Positions 8,945 to 17,620 of a stretch of 64,000 nucleotides of DNA are shown here, piece after piece. Under the pieces are notes generated by a model. The model was not told the origin of the DNA and did not search any database. It saw only the letters and a program-made list of their open reading frames with translations. Each line of letters begins with the position of its first letter. The stretch's first letter is position 1. The position numbers were made by a program, and so were the translations under genes. This DNA comes from an uncultured Mobiluncus sp. (lineage in GTDB: Bacteria; Actinomycetota; Actinomycetes; Actinomycetales; Actinomycetaceae): assembly GCF_943914685.1 (NCBI RefSeq), contig NZ_CALUCZ010000003.1, positions 62,001 through 126,000 of the forward strand, given 5' to 3'.

Positions 8945-9018
8945 GCCCTGGTAGCCCAACTGGTAGAGGCGGTCGGCTCAAACCCGGCTTGTTAAGGGTT
9001 CGAATCCCTTCCGGGGTA
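8945..9018 (+). tRNA. tRNA with anticodon CAA (Leu by code), short variable arm
   Basis: Cloverleaf folded by hand. Acceptor stem is 8945-8951 with 9011-9017 (five Watson-Crick pairs and two G-U). The D arm is 8954-8970 with GG at the usual place. Anticodon stem is 8972-8976 with 8984-8988, and its loop CTCAAAC gives anticodon CAA with U33. The variable loop is 5 bases (TTGTT). T arm is AAGGG-TTCGAAT-CCCTT, discriminator A. CCA is not encoded. CAA decodes UUG (Leu), yet canonical tRNA-Leu has a long class II variable arm, as the other tRNA-Leu in this window does. Function as a leucine tRNA is therefore an inference. Confidence 0.85.
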
Positions 9019-9117
9019 CTACACGTTTCGTTGCAGTACCAACAAAAACCATGTTATTGTGATTTGAAAACAGGTCACGGGGGATACCCAGCGGATAAGC
9101 AAAACAGAACCGGTACC

Positions 9118-10335
9118 TCACTCACCCATAATGGTGATTTCGTCTGGCTTCTGGGGTAGGACTTTGCGAATGTAGGAATCGATGGCCTCCTGTAAGCTGA
9201 CCTGTTCCCCGCGGTTTTCCGACAGGTACCAGCGGTGATCCAGAATCTCATGAAACACCTGAGCTGGCTCCAGCTTTGACAGCAGTTCCTCCGGGAGGGC
9301 CGCCAGAATCGGCTCGTATACTTTCGTCAGCCACCGGTGCGCAACCACGTCAAGCGGTACGTTTTCGAGATGATTGAGCATTCGGAAAGTCTGCATATCG
9401 TTGATCATGCGCCGCCCCTGGTTTTCCTGAACATCGAGACCGGTCAGGCGCATTACCTGGCGATGGTAGTGCCCGGAATCCACAACCTTAGGCTGAATCA
9501 GCACTTGGCGAGCGCCGTCCGCGGTGTTGGTCTTCATCTTAAGCTCGCCTACGTCGAAGCCCAGATCATTCAAACGTCGAATGCGGTCTTCGATACGCCA
9601 GGTTTCATCAGCGTCGAACGTCTCTACAGAGGTCAGTTCATCCCACAAGGCGTCGTACCGGTCCTGGAGCAGATTACCAATTTCGATGGTGTCAGCGGCT
9701 TCGTCAAGAGTGCCCCCGGCCTGGAGATCCATCAGCTCACCGATGATGTTCACTCGAGAAATTTCGACATCGTAGGAACGTTGTCCGTAAGTCAAGCCTT
9801 CAGGATGCAACTCCCCAGTTTCCGCGTCGACCAGGTAAGCGGCAAATGCTCCGGCGTCACGCCGAAATAGTGTGTTGGAAAGCGAGACATCTCCCCAATA
9901 GAACCCCAGCAGATGCAACCTGACCAGTAGCACCGCCAGGGAATCAATGAGGCGAGTGGCGGTCTCGGGACTCATGTTCGCGTTAAACAAAGTCCGGTAA
10001 GGCAGGGAAAACGGCAGGTGATAGGTCACCAGGGCGCTGTTGAGCTCTTCCCCGTCAGCATTGGTACGGTGAGTGACATGGGCTAGCGGTTGTACCACCG
10101 GCTGTTCCAAACGCACCAGATCACGCAACAGGGAATACTCGTGACGTGCCTTTTCCTCAGAAATTTCTTTCACCGCGAGGATTCGCGGTCCAAGGTTCAC
10201 GAAACGCACAACGTGACGTGAAATTCCGTGCGGGAAAGAGGCGATATAGCGCTCTGGCCATTCTTCCAAGGGTAATTCCCAAGGCAGATCCAGTAAAGCG
10301 GGTTCCGCGGTGGCCGCGGTCACTGAGAACGTCAC
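9118..10335 (-). CDS. DUF4032 protein with kinase-like N-terminal region
   Basis: The 405-residue protein matches, by recognition, the actinobacterial DUF4032 family, often annotated lipopolysaccharide-kinase-like. The first ~200 residues look like a protein/small-molecule kinase fold: AVKEISEEKARHEYSLL resembles the ATP-site Lys and a helix Glu, FYWGDVSLSNTLF resembles a catalytic loop with Asp and Asn, and YLVDAETGE resembles the metal-binding Asp. The C-terminal half is the DUF4032 domain proper and ends in a helical region. The proposed start is GTG; a TACACT hexamer ends 6 bases before it, so a leaderless mRNA is possible. It is divergent from the DUF1846 gene across a 62-74-bp region containing a 16-bp palindrome. 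Substrate and role are unknown. Confidence 0.75.
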   Translation of the reverse strand: MTFSVTAATAEPALLDLPWELPLEEWPERYIASFPHGISRHVVRFVNLGPRILAVKEISEEKARHEYSLLRDLVRLEQPVVQPLAHVTHRTNADGEELNSALVTYHLPFSLPYRTLFNANMSPETATRLIDSLAVLLVRLHLLGFYWGDVSLSNTLFRRDAGAFAAYLVDAETGELHPEGLTYGQRSYDVEISRVNIIGELMDLQAGGTLDEAADTIEIGNLLQDRYDALWDELTSVETFDADETWRIEDRIRRLNDLGFDVGELKMKTNTADGARQVLIQPKVVDSGHYHRQVMRLTGLDVQENQGRRMINDMQTFRMLNHLENVPLDVVAHRWLTKVYEPILAALPEELLSKLEPAQVFHEILDHRWYLSENRGEQVSLQEAIDSYIRKVLPQKPDEITIMGE

Positions 10336-10355
10336 TCCCCTAGTGTAAGCTAAGA

Positions 10356-10371
10356 CAATAATTAATTATTG
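10356..10371. promoter_or_regulatory. 16-bp perfect palindrome, candidate operator
   Basis: CAATAATTAATTATTG reads the same on both strands. It lies centrally between the divergent DUF4032 (start 10335) and DUF1846 (start about 10410) genes. AT-rich perfect dyads of this length in a short divergent promoter region are typical of dimeric repressor sites. The binding protein is unknown. Confidence 0.5.
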
Positions 10372-10409
10372 ATTCCAAGCTGAAATTTTCTGAGAAAGTG
10401 AAGTATTTG

Positions 10410-11903
10410 ATGAGCCGAAAAATTGGGTTTGACCATGACTTATACATCAAAATGCAGTCCACACACATCGCGGAGCGTCGCCAGGAAATCGGGGGGCGGC
10501 TCTACCTGGAGATGGGTGGCAAGCTCTACGACGATATGCACGCCTCCAGAGTCCTGCCGGGGTTCACACCGGACAACAAGATTACGATGCTGCGTCAGTT
10601 AAAGGACGAAATTGAGATTTTGGTTTGTGTCAGCGCCTTGGATCTACAGCGGCAAAAACGGCGTGCTGATTTGGATATTACTTACGAAGATGACGTGCTA
10701 CGGCTCATCGATGTGTTCCGCGAAGGCGGTTTCTTGGTGGAAAACGTTGTGATGACCCAGCTCGCGGACGACAACGCCCTGGCTTTCGCGTTCAAGGAGC
10801 GTCTGGAACGACTGGGGTTGAAGGTCGCCAGACACCGTATTATCGAGGGGTATCCCTCGAATACGAAGCTGGTTTTGTCCGAGGATGGTTTCGGCCGGAA
10901 TGACTATGTGGAGGTCAGCCGCGACCTTATCGTCGTTACCGCCCCCGGCCCGGGGTCCGGCAAACTGGCAACTTGCCTCTCTCAGGTCTACCACGACAAT
11001 AAACGCGGTATCGATGCCGGATACGCCAAGTTTGAGACTTTCCCAATCTGGAACCTGCCCTTGGAACATCCGGTGAACTTGGCTTACCAAGCCGCCACCG
11101 CGGACTTGGAGGACATCAACCTCATCGACCCCTACCACTTGGCGGCACACGGTGTGCAGGTCACCAGCTACAACCGCGACACCGAAACGTTCCCACTGCT
11201 GAAAACCATGTTGGAACAACTCACCGGTAAATCCCCCTATCAAAGCCCTACTGACATGGGTGTAAACATGGCGGGCTACTGCATCAGCGACGACGAAGTG
11301 TGTCAGGAAGCCTCTCGTCAAGAAATTATCCGCCGCTACTATAAGGCTTTGGTTGAAGAGGCACGAGACGGTCGCGATTCTGAGGAATCCAACCGGATTG
11401 CGGTGTTAATGGCAAAAGCGGGTATCTCCACTTGGGAACGTCGCGTAGTCGGTGCCGCCTTGGAGGTTGAAGCCGCCACCAACCAGCCCGGCAGCGCTAT
11501 TGAACTGCACGACGGCACGATTATCACCGGCAAGACCTCTGCCCTGCTGGGCTGTTCCGCCGCGATGCTGCTGAACGCGCTGAAATACCTGGCAGATATC
11601 GATCCGGAGCTGGACCTGCTATCTCGCGAGTCGATTGAGCCTATCCAAACCTTAAAGACCCAGCATTTGGGCTCGCGCAATCCCCGCCTGCACACCGATG
11701 AAGTGCTGATTGCCCTGTCCGTTTCCGCCGGGACTTCTGCCGAAGCCCGCGCCGCGCTGGGGATGCTCAAGGAACTCGATGGCACGAACGTACACACGAC
11801 CACTATCTTGGGGTCGGTGGACGAAGGAATCTTTAGAAACCTCGGAATCCAAGTCACTTCGGAACCCAAGTTCCAGCGCAAGCGCCTGTACCGCAAACGC
11901 TAG
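10410..11903 (+). CDS. DUF1846 family protein
   Basis: Protein of about 497 residues recognised as DUF1846, a family widespread in Firmicutes and Actinobacteria whose biochemical function I do not know. Visible family features are the N-terminal [17 protein letters not shown], the internal [19 protein letters not shown] (about residues 180-198), whose GPGSGK resembles a nucleotide-binding loop, and the [18 protein letters not shown] segment. ATG at 10410 is preferred because GAGAAAG lies 11 bases upstream; an in-frame GTG at 10398 has no ribosome site. The gene is divergent from the DUF4032 gene and convergent with umuC, and ends before a strong hairpin. No membrane segments are evident, so it is probably cytosolic. 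Confidence 0.82.
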   Translation: MSRKIGFDHDLYIKMQSTHIAERRQEIGGRLYLEMGGKLYDDMHASRVLPGFTPDNKITMLRQLKDEIEILVCVSALDLQRQKRRADLDITYEDDVLRLIDVFREGGFLVENVVMTQLADDNALAFAFKERLERLGLKVARHRIIEGYPSNTKLVLSEDGFGRNDYVEVSRDLIVVTAPGPGSGKLATCLSQVYHDNKRGIDAGYAKFETFPIWNLPLEHPVNLAYQAATADLEDINLIDPYHLAAHGVQVTSYNRDTETFPLLKTMLEQLTGKSPYQSPTDMGVNMAGYCISDDEVCQEASRQEIIRRYYKALVEEARDGRDSEESNRIAVLMAKAGISTWERRVVGAALEVEAATNQPGSAIELHDGTIITGKTSALLGCSAAMLLNALKYLADIDPELDLLSRESIEPIQTLKTQHLGSRNPRLHTDEVLIALSVSAGTSAEARAALGMLKELDGTNVHTTTILGSVDEGIFRNLGIQVTSEPKFQRKRLYRKR

Positions 11904-11943
11904 AACATCCCCTTCCGGTGTGACTCTGAACTTTTACTATAAC

Positions 11944-11978
11944 CATTCGGGTGAGCCCCTCAGGAGCTCACCCGAATG
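11944..11978. terminator. Hairpin between convergent DUF1846 gene and umuC
   Basis: A perfect 13-bp stem (11944-11956 with 11966-11978) encloses a 9-base loop between two convergent genes. There is no clear T-run on either side, so it may be a bidirectional, imperfectly intrinsic terminator. Confidence 0.65.
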
Positions 11979-12041
11979 CGTATCGCTACCAGGAAACAGC
12001 TCTTAGAACTCGGTGATAGCTGAATAAGTATTGCCATCACG

Positions 12042-13412
12042 CTAGTGCACCAGAGCCAGCTCGGACCAGTGCGTAGTGCCGCGGTTGGATAGCATTTCTC
12101 GCTTCATAGTCCAGTCCGGGGCAGCTTTCAGTCCCGCCAGACCCAGCCCTACAGAGCCCTCCCCCACCGCCGCGTTGACCCGGTCAATAATTTTTCCCCG
12201 CCGCAGCGCTTCCGGATCCGGAGCAAACATGGGCAGCGGATCCTGCGGGTCGGGCTTGCCCAGGTCTGTCAGGCAGATGCCCGCCCGCACGTAATCCGCT
12301 CGCGGATCAACTTGTCCCAGCAGGACCTTTGCGGCCGCTTTCAGGACTGTCACCGGGTCGTCAGTACGCGGGTGCAGCGGAGCCATCGCGCTGATTCGTG
12401 AGAAAGGCTCCTTGTACCAGGCGGTAGAGGCAAAAGCCCACAGCGCTCCGGCGGTCATCTGTTGACGGCGCAGACGGCGCGTCACATTTTGGGAGTAAAT
12501 GGAAAGGACCTGATAAGCCTGCGTGACTCCGCGCACCGGCGTAGAAAATGAACGCGAATACATGACCTGATAAGTGCGCACCGCATCCCGTTCAATAATC
12601 TCGATACAGGGCACCCCATTGAGTTCCAGCACTGTTTGCTGCAGATTTACGTTGAAACGGCGGCGAATTTCGCTGGGGTCAGCTCTCTGTAGTTGCAACG
12701 CATCCGTGATTCCCAGAGCCTCCAGGCGTTTTTTGAGGCGTCGCCCCACTCCCCACAAATCACCTATCTCGGTACCGCGTAGAATCCGGTCGTGCTGGGC
12801 TGGGGTATAAGCGTCCCAGCTGGCCATCCCGCCCAGGGCCGGGGTATGTTTGGCGCCGTGGGAAGCGAGTTTTGCCAAAGTCCGGGTCGGGGCGATTCCA
12901 ACCGAAACTGGCACCCCCAGGTCGTGCAGGATTCGGGACCGTAAACTGCGGGCTATACCTAGGAGCTCCGCGGGTCTGCCGTAGAGCGTCAGGAATGCCT
13001 CATCGATGGAATAGACCTCTACCGAGGCGGAAAACTGGCGCAAGATTTCCATGATTCGCGCCGAGATAGAGCCGTAAAGTTCGTAGTTACTGGACCGCGC
13101 CACGACTCCGCAGGCCTCGGCCCACGCCCGGATTTGAAACCACGGCATGCCCATCTTAATGCCCAAGGCTTTCGCCTCCCGCGAGCGCGCCACCACGCAA
13201 CCGTCATTGTTAGACAACACCACTATCGGACGTCCGGAAAGCTCTGGATGAAAAATCCGTTCGCAGCTGGCAAAGCAGGAATCTACGTCTACTAAGGCAA
13301 ACCGATGCACCAGCCCGCTCTGGTGTTCCGCCGTCTCGCGGGCTGTTTCCCCGCAGCTGGGAGTGCACTCCAGTGCGCGGCGGACCCCTGGGTTCAGAGC
13401 CGGTGCAGACAT
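12042..13412 (-). CDS. umuC: Y-family DNA polymerase, UmuC-like
   Basis: Error-prone translesion polymerase subunit of the SOS response. The ~456-residue product shows Y-family motifs: [15 protein letters not shown] (metal-binding Asp), [26 protein letters not shown] (SxDE catalytic acids), a helix-hairpin-helix at [20 protein letters not shown], and a UmuC-type C-terminal region. ATG 13412 is chosen because GGGGGGTGG lies about 8 bases upstream; a TTG at 13430 is less likely. It overlaps the end of umuD by 19 bases and should be translated from the same mRNA. Length is somewhat over E. coli UmuC (422). Confidence 0.93.
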   Translation of the reverse strand: MSAPALNPGVRRALECTPSCGETARETAEHQSGLVHRFALVDVDSCFASCERIFHPELSGRPIVVLSNNDGCVVARSREAKALGIKMGMPWFQIRAWAEACGVVARSSNYELYGSISARIMEILRQFSASVEVYSIDEAFLTLYGRPAELLGIARSLRSRILHDLGVPVSVGIAPTRTLAKLASHGAKHTPALGGMASWDAYTPAQHDRILRGTEIGDLWGVGRRLKKRLEALGITDALQLQRADPSEIRRRFNVNLQQTVLELNGVPCIEIIERDAVRTYQVMYSRSFSTPVRGVTQAYQVLSIYSQNVTRRLRRQQMTAGALWAFASTAWYKEPFSRISAMAPLHPRTDDPVTVLKAAAKVLLGQVDPRADYVRAGICLTDLGKPDPQDPLPMFAPDPEALRRGKIIDRVNAAVGEGSVGLGLAGLKAAPDWTMKREMLSNRGTTHWSELALVH

Positions 13413-13834
13413 CGCGTCACCACCCCCCAAATTTGCAATTCGGAGGGGTGAAGTATGGGATAGGTCGGATTAGCGGGGTGCAGTTCCGGGCCGTGAGCCC
13501 CAAAGTGCAGGCGTTTCACTGTCATTTCACCGTCAATAACAGCGATAACGACATTGCCGTCCCCTGCCTCTAAGGAACGGTCCACAATGAGTTCGTCTCC
13601 GTCGCTGATGCCCGCGTTAATCATGGAGTCCCCCGCGACCCGCACCAGGAAAGTCGCGGGTCGATTGCGGATAAGGTGTTCGTTCAAATCAATGTCGCGG
13701 TCAAAGTAATCCTGAGACGGTGAAGGCCAGCCAGCCGGCACCAAATCCGGCGCAAAAGGAAGGCCGGGGTGCGGCGCTGACTGCGCTAATGCGTAGGGGC
13801 GCCACGATTTCACAGACCGCATACCATCGAACAT
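13394..13834 (-). CDS. umuD: UmuD-like S24 self-cleaving peptidase
   Basis: Partner of UmuC; RecA-stimulated self-cleavage yields the mutagenically active form. The 146-residue product has a likely Ala-Gly cleavage site in [10 protein letters not shown] (about residue 34), the catalytic Ser in [11 protein letters not shown] (about 69) and the catalytic Lys in MTVKRLHFG (about 107), in normal LexA/UmuD order. ATG 13834 lies inside the SOS box and 7 bases after a TAAAAT hexamer, which fits a leaderless mRNA starting at this ATG. The alternative ATG at 13822 has no good ribosome site either. Its end overlaps umuC. Length is close to E. coli UmuD (139). Confidence 0.92.
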   Translation of the reverse strand: MFDGMRSVKSWRPYALAQSAPHPGLPFAPDLVPAGWPSPSQDYFDRDIDLNEHLIRNRPATFLVRVAGDSMINAGISDGDELIVDRSLEAGDGNVVIAVIDGEMTVKRLHFGAHGPELHPANPTYPILHPSELQIWGVVTRCLHRL

Positions 13835-13842
13835 ATGTTCGA
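13827..13842. promoter_or_regulatory. LexA/SOS box of umuDC
   Basis: TCGAACATATGTTCGA is a perfect 16-bp palindrome matching the actinobacterial SOS consensus GAAC-N4-GTTC. It covers the predicted transcription start and the umuD ATG, so LexA binding would block initiation directly. Confidence 0.88.
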
Positions 13843-13871
13843 TTTTAGCATGTTTTGTCCCGTTTGGTCAG
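13842..13871 (-). promoter_or_regulatory. Promoter of umuDC
   Basis: On the minus strand, TGCTAAAAT forms an extended -10 (TAAAAT at 13847-13842). CTGACCA around 13871-13865 serves as a -35 at 17-18 bp spacing. The -10 ends 7 bases before ATG 13834, predicting a leaderless transcript. Confidence 0.6.
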
Positions 13872-13880
13872 TAAGCCAAA

Positions 13881-13914
13881 AATTCGCGGCAAGCCCGAGG
13901 GCCTACCGCGAATT
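13881..13914 (-). terminator. Terminator after the 79-aa gene
   Basis: A 9-bp perfect stem (AATTCGCGG at 13881-13889 with its complement at 13906-13914) is followed on the minus strand by TTT. It ends the small gene at 13936 and insulates it from umuDC. Confidence 0.75.
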
Positions 13915-13935
13915 AACACTGAAAGCGCCTAGCTG

Positions 13936-14175
13936 TTAGGCAGCTGCCGAAACCAAATCCAATCCCAAAAAATCCAGAGCCCGGACCCGGCGAGCACCGC
14001 CCTCGTTCAAGTCACGCAAAGCCGACTCAATCATCGGATCGTGGCGGTAAGCGTCAAACCAGGGACGCGCTACCTCGGACAGAATCGACCGCGGGGACAA
14101 GTTAAGCGCTTGACGATCAGAATTACGGTCAAAAAGCGACCAAGTCAGATGATGTATAGATTCATTCATATTCAT
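13936..14175 (-). CDS. Small protein of unknown function, 79 aa
   Basis: Not recognised. ATG 14175 is preferred because AAGAAGG lies 8 bases upstream; a longer form from ATG 14199 would begin with a run of Lys/Arg codons that actually contain this ribosome site. The product is soluble-looking, with LTWSLFDRNSDRQALNL near the start and a helical C-terminus rich in Arg, Leu and Asp (RALDFLGLDLVSAAA). It is a self-contained unit with its own TATAAT promoter, a good ribosome site and an intrinsic terminator, which argues that it is a real expressed gene. It lies upstream of umuDC on the same strand but is separated by the terminator. Confidence 0.65.
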   Translation of the reverse strand: MNMNESIHHLTWSLFDRNSDRQALNLSPRSILSEVARPWFDAYRHDPMIESALRDLNEGGARRVRALDFLGLDLVSAAA

Positions 14176-14279
14176 TATGTTTACCTTCTTCCTCTTCATC
14201 TTCTGAGGGGCGGACGCATAGGTTGCGCCGGTAACCCCCCGCAGTAAAACCCCCTTGGAATTACTGCTTCAATGTAACC

Positions 14280-14285
14280 ATTATA
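14280..14285 (-). promoter_or_regulatory. -10 element upstream of the 79-aa gene
   Basis: A perfect TATAAT on the minus strand preceded by TACGG, about 105 bases before ATG 14175. No good -35 was found at 16-18 bp. The implied leader of about 100 nt contains G- and C-runs but no recognised riboswitch. Confidence 0.45.
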
Positions 14286-14337
14286 CCGTAACAACCGTAA
14301 AATCGCTGTTTAAACCGGGTTAGGACCAGGTACAAGA

Positions 14338-15420
14338 TTATTTTTCGGGGTTTTTTACAGTATCGGCGTTCGTTTTTTCCTCAGCTTCGGACTCGACGTC
14401 ACAAGGGGATTGCCCCCGGTTAGGCTCTGTGGGTGGCGTTTCCGGGGAATCCGGGGCGGGGTGTGGAGCCTCAGTCAGGACAGCAGGCAGTTTGCGGTGC
14501 CGAGCCGCCGCGAACACGGCTAGTCCCACAACGGCGATGACACCAGCGACGACTTGGAACCAGCGGACTCCCCCGGCCACCGTGTACTGGTAGTCGATGC
14601 GCACAAACTCCAGGAAAAACCGTCCCAAACTGTACAGGAACAGGTACAGACCAATGATTTCCCACGCACACAGGCGTCCCCAGGACTGACCGGTCGCGGG
14701 GCAAACATTGACTTGTTGGGCGAACTCGGAATCATGGGAACGCTTGCGAATCATTTCATACAGCAGCAAGATACCCATAGCAAAAAGGTTCCAGATGATT
14801 TCATAGAGGAAAGTTGGGTGGAACAGGGTTCCGGGGGCTGTGTTGGCCGGAGCCATCTGGGGGCTAATCTCTAGCCCCCAAGGCAGGGTCGTGGCCTTGC
14901 CATAGACTTCCTGATTAAAGTAGTTGCCCAGGCGGCCTAAGGCTTGGGCGGCCAGAACTGTGGGTGCCAGGGCATCTAAGAACACCCCCAGGGGTTGCTT
15001 CTTGAAACGCAGGAAGCACACGGCGGCGAGGAATCCACCAATCAGACCACCATAGATGGCCAAACCGCCTTGCCAGATGGCAAAGGGTTTCCACCACGGA
15101 ATACCGGGGCCAAAGTAGTCGCCGGGATAGGAAAATACCGCCATAGCCCGCGCCCCAACAATGCCCAGGAGGCAAATCCAGATTCCGATGTCGCCCACCA
15201 AGCCGGGGTTCCCTCCGCGGGCTTGGTAACGCTTGGAGGTCCAGAAGATTGCCAGCGCCATGCCCAAGATAATCCAAAATGCGTACCAGCGAATGGTGAG
15301 CGGCCCCAAGCTGAGCAGAATCGGCGAGGGCGGGGAGGGAATGCTGGTGCGAACGTCAGAAGAAAGGCAGAGCGAGGAAAACGGCACCGAAAACATTGCA
15401 GCGAAAGTCAGGGCGGACAT
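14338..15420 (-). CDS. lgt: Prolipoprotein diacylglyceryl transferase
   Basis: Integral membrane enzyme that moves diacylglycerol from phosphatidylglycerol to the lipobox Cys of prolipoproteins. The ~360-residue product has about seven membrane segments. The Lgt signature is RLGNYFNQEVYG (about residues 165-176), with LGPLTIRWYAFWIILG near the N-terminus and a conserved YSLGRFFLEFVRID near residue 265. Beyond residue ~305 comes a hydrophilic Pro/Glu-rich tail of about 55 residues, common in actinobacterial Lgt. ATG 15420 overlaps the trpC stop by one base (TGATG), indicating coupling. A substrate in this window is the thiamine-binding lipoprotein at 48629-49735. Confidence 0.96.
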   Translation of the reverse strand: MSALTFAAMFSVPFSSLCLSSDVRTSIPSPPSPILLSLGPLTIRWYAFWIILGMALAIFWTSKRYQARGGNPGLVGDIGIWICLLGIVGARAMAVFSYPGDYFGPGIPWWKPFAIWQGGLAIYGGLIGGFLAAVCFLRFKKQPLGVFLDALAPTVLAAQALGRLGNYFNQEVYGKATTLPWGLEISPQMAPANTAPGTLFHPTFLYEIIWNLFAMGILLLYEMIRKRSHDSEFAQQVNVCPATGQSWGRLCAWEIIGLYLFLYSLGRFFLEFVRIDYQYTVAGGVRWFQVVAGVIAVVGLAVFAAARHRKLPAVLTEAPHPAPDSPETPPTEPNRGQSPCDVESEAEEKTNADTVKNPEK

Positions 15421-16268
15421 CAATCGGTGCTTTCGGTCTTATGACGATATCGAGAGGCCCGGTCGGGACGCAATGCGGGGTGCTGCGCTGCGGAAGTCAT
15501 CTTACGCAACAGGCTCACGGGGTCCGGGGAACGCACCAGCGCCTCACCAACCAAAATCGCGTCAGCCCCTACCCGGGCGTAGTCAAAAACTTCCTGCGGG
15601 CCGTGGACTCCGGATTCAGCAACTACGGTGATGTCGGGAGGAATGACGTCGATAGTTTGCTCGCACATGGACAGGTCCACCGCACCTGTTTCCCGGTCCC
15701 GGGCGTTGATGCCAATAAGGCGCGCTCCAGCAGAAATGGCTTGGCGCGCCTCCAAACGAGAATGGCATTCCACCAGGGCACACATTCCCAGCGAATGCGT
15801 CCGTTCTACCAACGCCTCCAGCACCATCGGCTCCAGCAAGGCCACCATCAGCAACACCATGTCCGCGCCCATCGCCCGAGACTCGTGAATCTGGTAGGGG
15901 GTGACCACGTACTCTTTGCGCAACATCGGAACGTCCAGGGCGCAGCGAACTTGCACGAAGTCTTCGGTGGTGCCCAAGTAGTTCGGGTAATCGGTCACCA
16001 CGGACACCGCCACGGCCCCGCCTTCGACGTATTCCCTGGCTAACTCCACCGGATCTTCGATGGGATTGAGGAAACCGGCCGTCGGAGTTTGCCGTTTAAT
16101 TTCCCCCATGATGGCCACAAAACCGGGGCGGGAGTGCAGCACCGCCAGGCCGTCTTTCGGGCTGGGAGTGTGGCGGGCGTGTTCTTTCACGAGTTCCAAA
16201 GGCACCGTGGCCTCGCGCAGGGCCACCTCGGCTTTGGCTTGGCGATAAAACTCCTCATACGTCAGCAT
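15420..16268 (-). CDS. trpC: Indole-3-glycerol phosphate synthase
   Basis: Tryptophan biosynthesis enzyme forming indole-3-glycerol phosphate from CdRP; a TIM barrel. The ~282-residue product contains the signature strands IMGEIKRQTPTAGF (catalytic Lys), AVSVVTDYPNYLGT, VPMLRKEYVV (catalytic Lys), LIGINARD and VVAESGVHGPQEV. ATG 16268 is chosen because it overlaps the hisI stop by one base; the longer reading from 16310 lies inside hisI. It is placed in a his/trp cluster with hisI and hisF upstream and lgt downstream, a common actinobacterial arrangement. No other trp gene is in the window. The C-terminal ~20 residues are basic and poorly conserved. Confidence 0.95.
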   Translation of the reverse strand: MLTYEEFYRQAKAEVALREATVPLELVKEHARHTPSPKDGLAVLHSRPGFVAIMGEIKRQTPTAGFLNPIEDPVELAREYVEGGAVAVSVVTDYPNYLGTTEDFVQVRCALDVPMLRKEYVVTPYQIHESRAMGADMVLLMVALLEPMVLEALVERTHSLGMCALVECHSRLEARQAISAGARLIGINARDRETGAVDLSMCEQTIDVIPPDITVVAESGVHGPQEVFDYARVGADAILVGEALVRSPDPVSLLRKMTSAAQHPALRPDRASRYRHKTESTD

Positions 16269-16780
16269 CAGCGTTCCACCGTCTCTGTCGGCCGGTCGAC
16301 GGGATTGCACAAGGGCGTTGGGGGCGCCATATCGGCGTCCACTCGTGCCGGCTCGATGACCCCTCCGGCGTCAAAACAGGAAAGAGTGCCGGTGTGACAA
16401 GCCGCGCCTACCTGCTTGACCTGCAGCAGCAGCGCATCTCCGTCGCAGTCAATCTCGATGCGGCGCAGGAATTGGAAATGGCCGGAAGTATCGCCTTTAC
16501 GCCAGTACTCCTCCCGGCTGCGCGACCAGAAAGTCACCCGCCCCTCGGTGAGGGTACGCGCCAAAGCCTCATCGTCCATGTAACCGACCATCAGCACACG
16601 CAACGTGTCAAAATCTTGAATGACCGCGGCAAATAGCCCCTGGGCGTCGCGTTTCAGACGCCGGGACACATCATTGGGTAATTCGGTCACGGAATTATAT
16701 TGCCAGCTGACGTGATATTTACCCAAATCGCTCAGAGCAGAATTATGCTCTGGAACTGCGGCGACTGACTGGGGCGTCAA
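16268..16780 (-). CDS. hisI: Phosphoribosyl-AMP cyclohydrolase
   Basis: Third step of histidine biosynthesis, opening the adenine ring of PR-AMP. Family motifs are all present: VLMVGYMDDEAL, TFWSRSREEYWRKGDTSG, and the metal ligands in DCDGDALLLQVKQ and ACHTGTLSCF. The reading frame opens at a TTG (16780) with no clear ribosome site and gives 170 residues, against 110-135 usual. The first ~45 residues are probably partly untranslated; in-frame GTG codons at about residues 31 and 38 are alternative starts. It ends one base into trpC. It has no HisE domain, so the preceding pyrophosphohydrolase must be encoded elsewhere. Confidence 0.92.
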   Translation of the reverse strand: MTPQSVAAVPEHNSALSDLGKYHVSWQYNSVTELPNDVSRRLKRDAQGLFAAVIQDFDTLRVLMVGYMDDEALARTLTEGRVTFWSRSREEYWRKGDTSGHFQFLRRIEIDCDGDALLLQVKQVGAACHTGTLSCFDAGGVIEPARVDADMAPPTPLCNPVDRPTETVER

Positions 16781-16819
16781 ATGGGTAAACCGGGGTTTAT
16801 CGAAATCGCGCGAAAAAAG

Positions 16820-17611
16820 CTAACGAACTGGGAACCCGGCGGCGTCTAGGGCTGCCTTTACTTCAGCTACGGTAATCTCACCGAAGTGAAAGACGGAAGC
16901 ACCCAAAACCGCATCAGCCCCGGCTTGTGCGGCCGCCACGAAATGTTCGACAGTCCCCGCCCCGCCTGACGCGATGAGGGGAACGGGACAGACCGGACGC
17001 ACCGCCTGCAGCATCTCAATGTCGAAGCCAGCCTTGGTACCGTCAGCGTCCATCGAGTTCAACAGGACTTCCCCGGCTCCGTGTTCGCAGGCCTGACCAA
17101 TCCATTCCAACAGGTCAATCCCGGTCGATTGTTTACCTCCGTGCGTGGTCACTTCATAGCCCGAGGGGGTGTGTACCTCGCCTTGGACTCGCCTGGCGTC
17201 GGCCGACAGCACCAACACTTGCACCCCAAAGCGCGACGCAATCTCAGAAATGAGTTCCGGGCGGGCAATCGCAGCGGTGTTGATACTGACCTTGTCGGCA
17301 CCGGATTTCAGCAAACGTTCCACGTCCGCAACGCTGCGCACGCCCCCGCCGACCGTCAAAGGTACGAAAATTTCACGGGCGCACTGCTGCACGACTTCTG
17401 CCATCGTCGCCCGGCCCTCCACGGAGGCGGACACGTCCAGGAACGTAATCTCGTCCGCTCCGGCCGCGCAGTAACGCGCCGCTAGCTCAACCGGATCTCC
17501 CGCATCGCGCAAGTTTTCAAAGTTGACCCCTTTGACTACGCGGCCCGCGTTCACGTCCAAACAGGGAATCACGCGCACTGTCAGGGTGTCGTCGGCATAA
17601 TGATTAGGCAT
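16820..17611 (-). CDS. hisF: Imidazole glycerol phosphate synthase, cyclase subunit
   Basis: With HisH it converts PRFAR and glutamine-derived ammonia to imidazole glycerol phosphate and AICAR. The 263-residue TIM barrel shows [18 protein letters not shown] (first catalytic Asp), [46 protein letters not shown] (second catalytic Asp) and [13 protein letters not shown]. Length is typical. An AGGTGG site precedes the ATG. It lies upstream of hisI with a 39-base gap; hisH and hisA are not in the window. Confidence 0.97.
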   Translation of the reverse strand: MPNHYADDTLTVRVIPCLDVNAGRVVKGVNFENLRDAGDPVELAARYCAAGADEITFLDVSASVEGRATMAEVVQQCAREIFVPLTVGGGVRSVADVERLLKSGADKVSINTAAIARPELISEIASRFGVQVLVLSADARRVQGEVHTPSGYEVTTHGGKQSTGIDLLEWIGQACEHGAGEVLLNSMDADGTKAGFDIEMLQAVRPVCPVPLIASGGAGTVEHFVAAAQAGADAVLGASVFHFGEITVAEVKAALDAAGFPVR

Positions 17612-17620
17612 ATTGCCACC

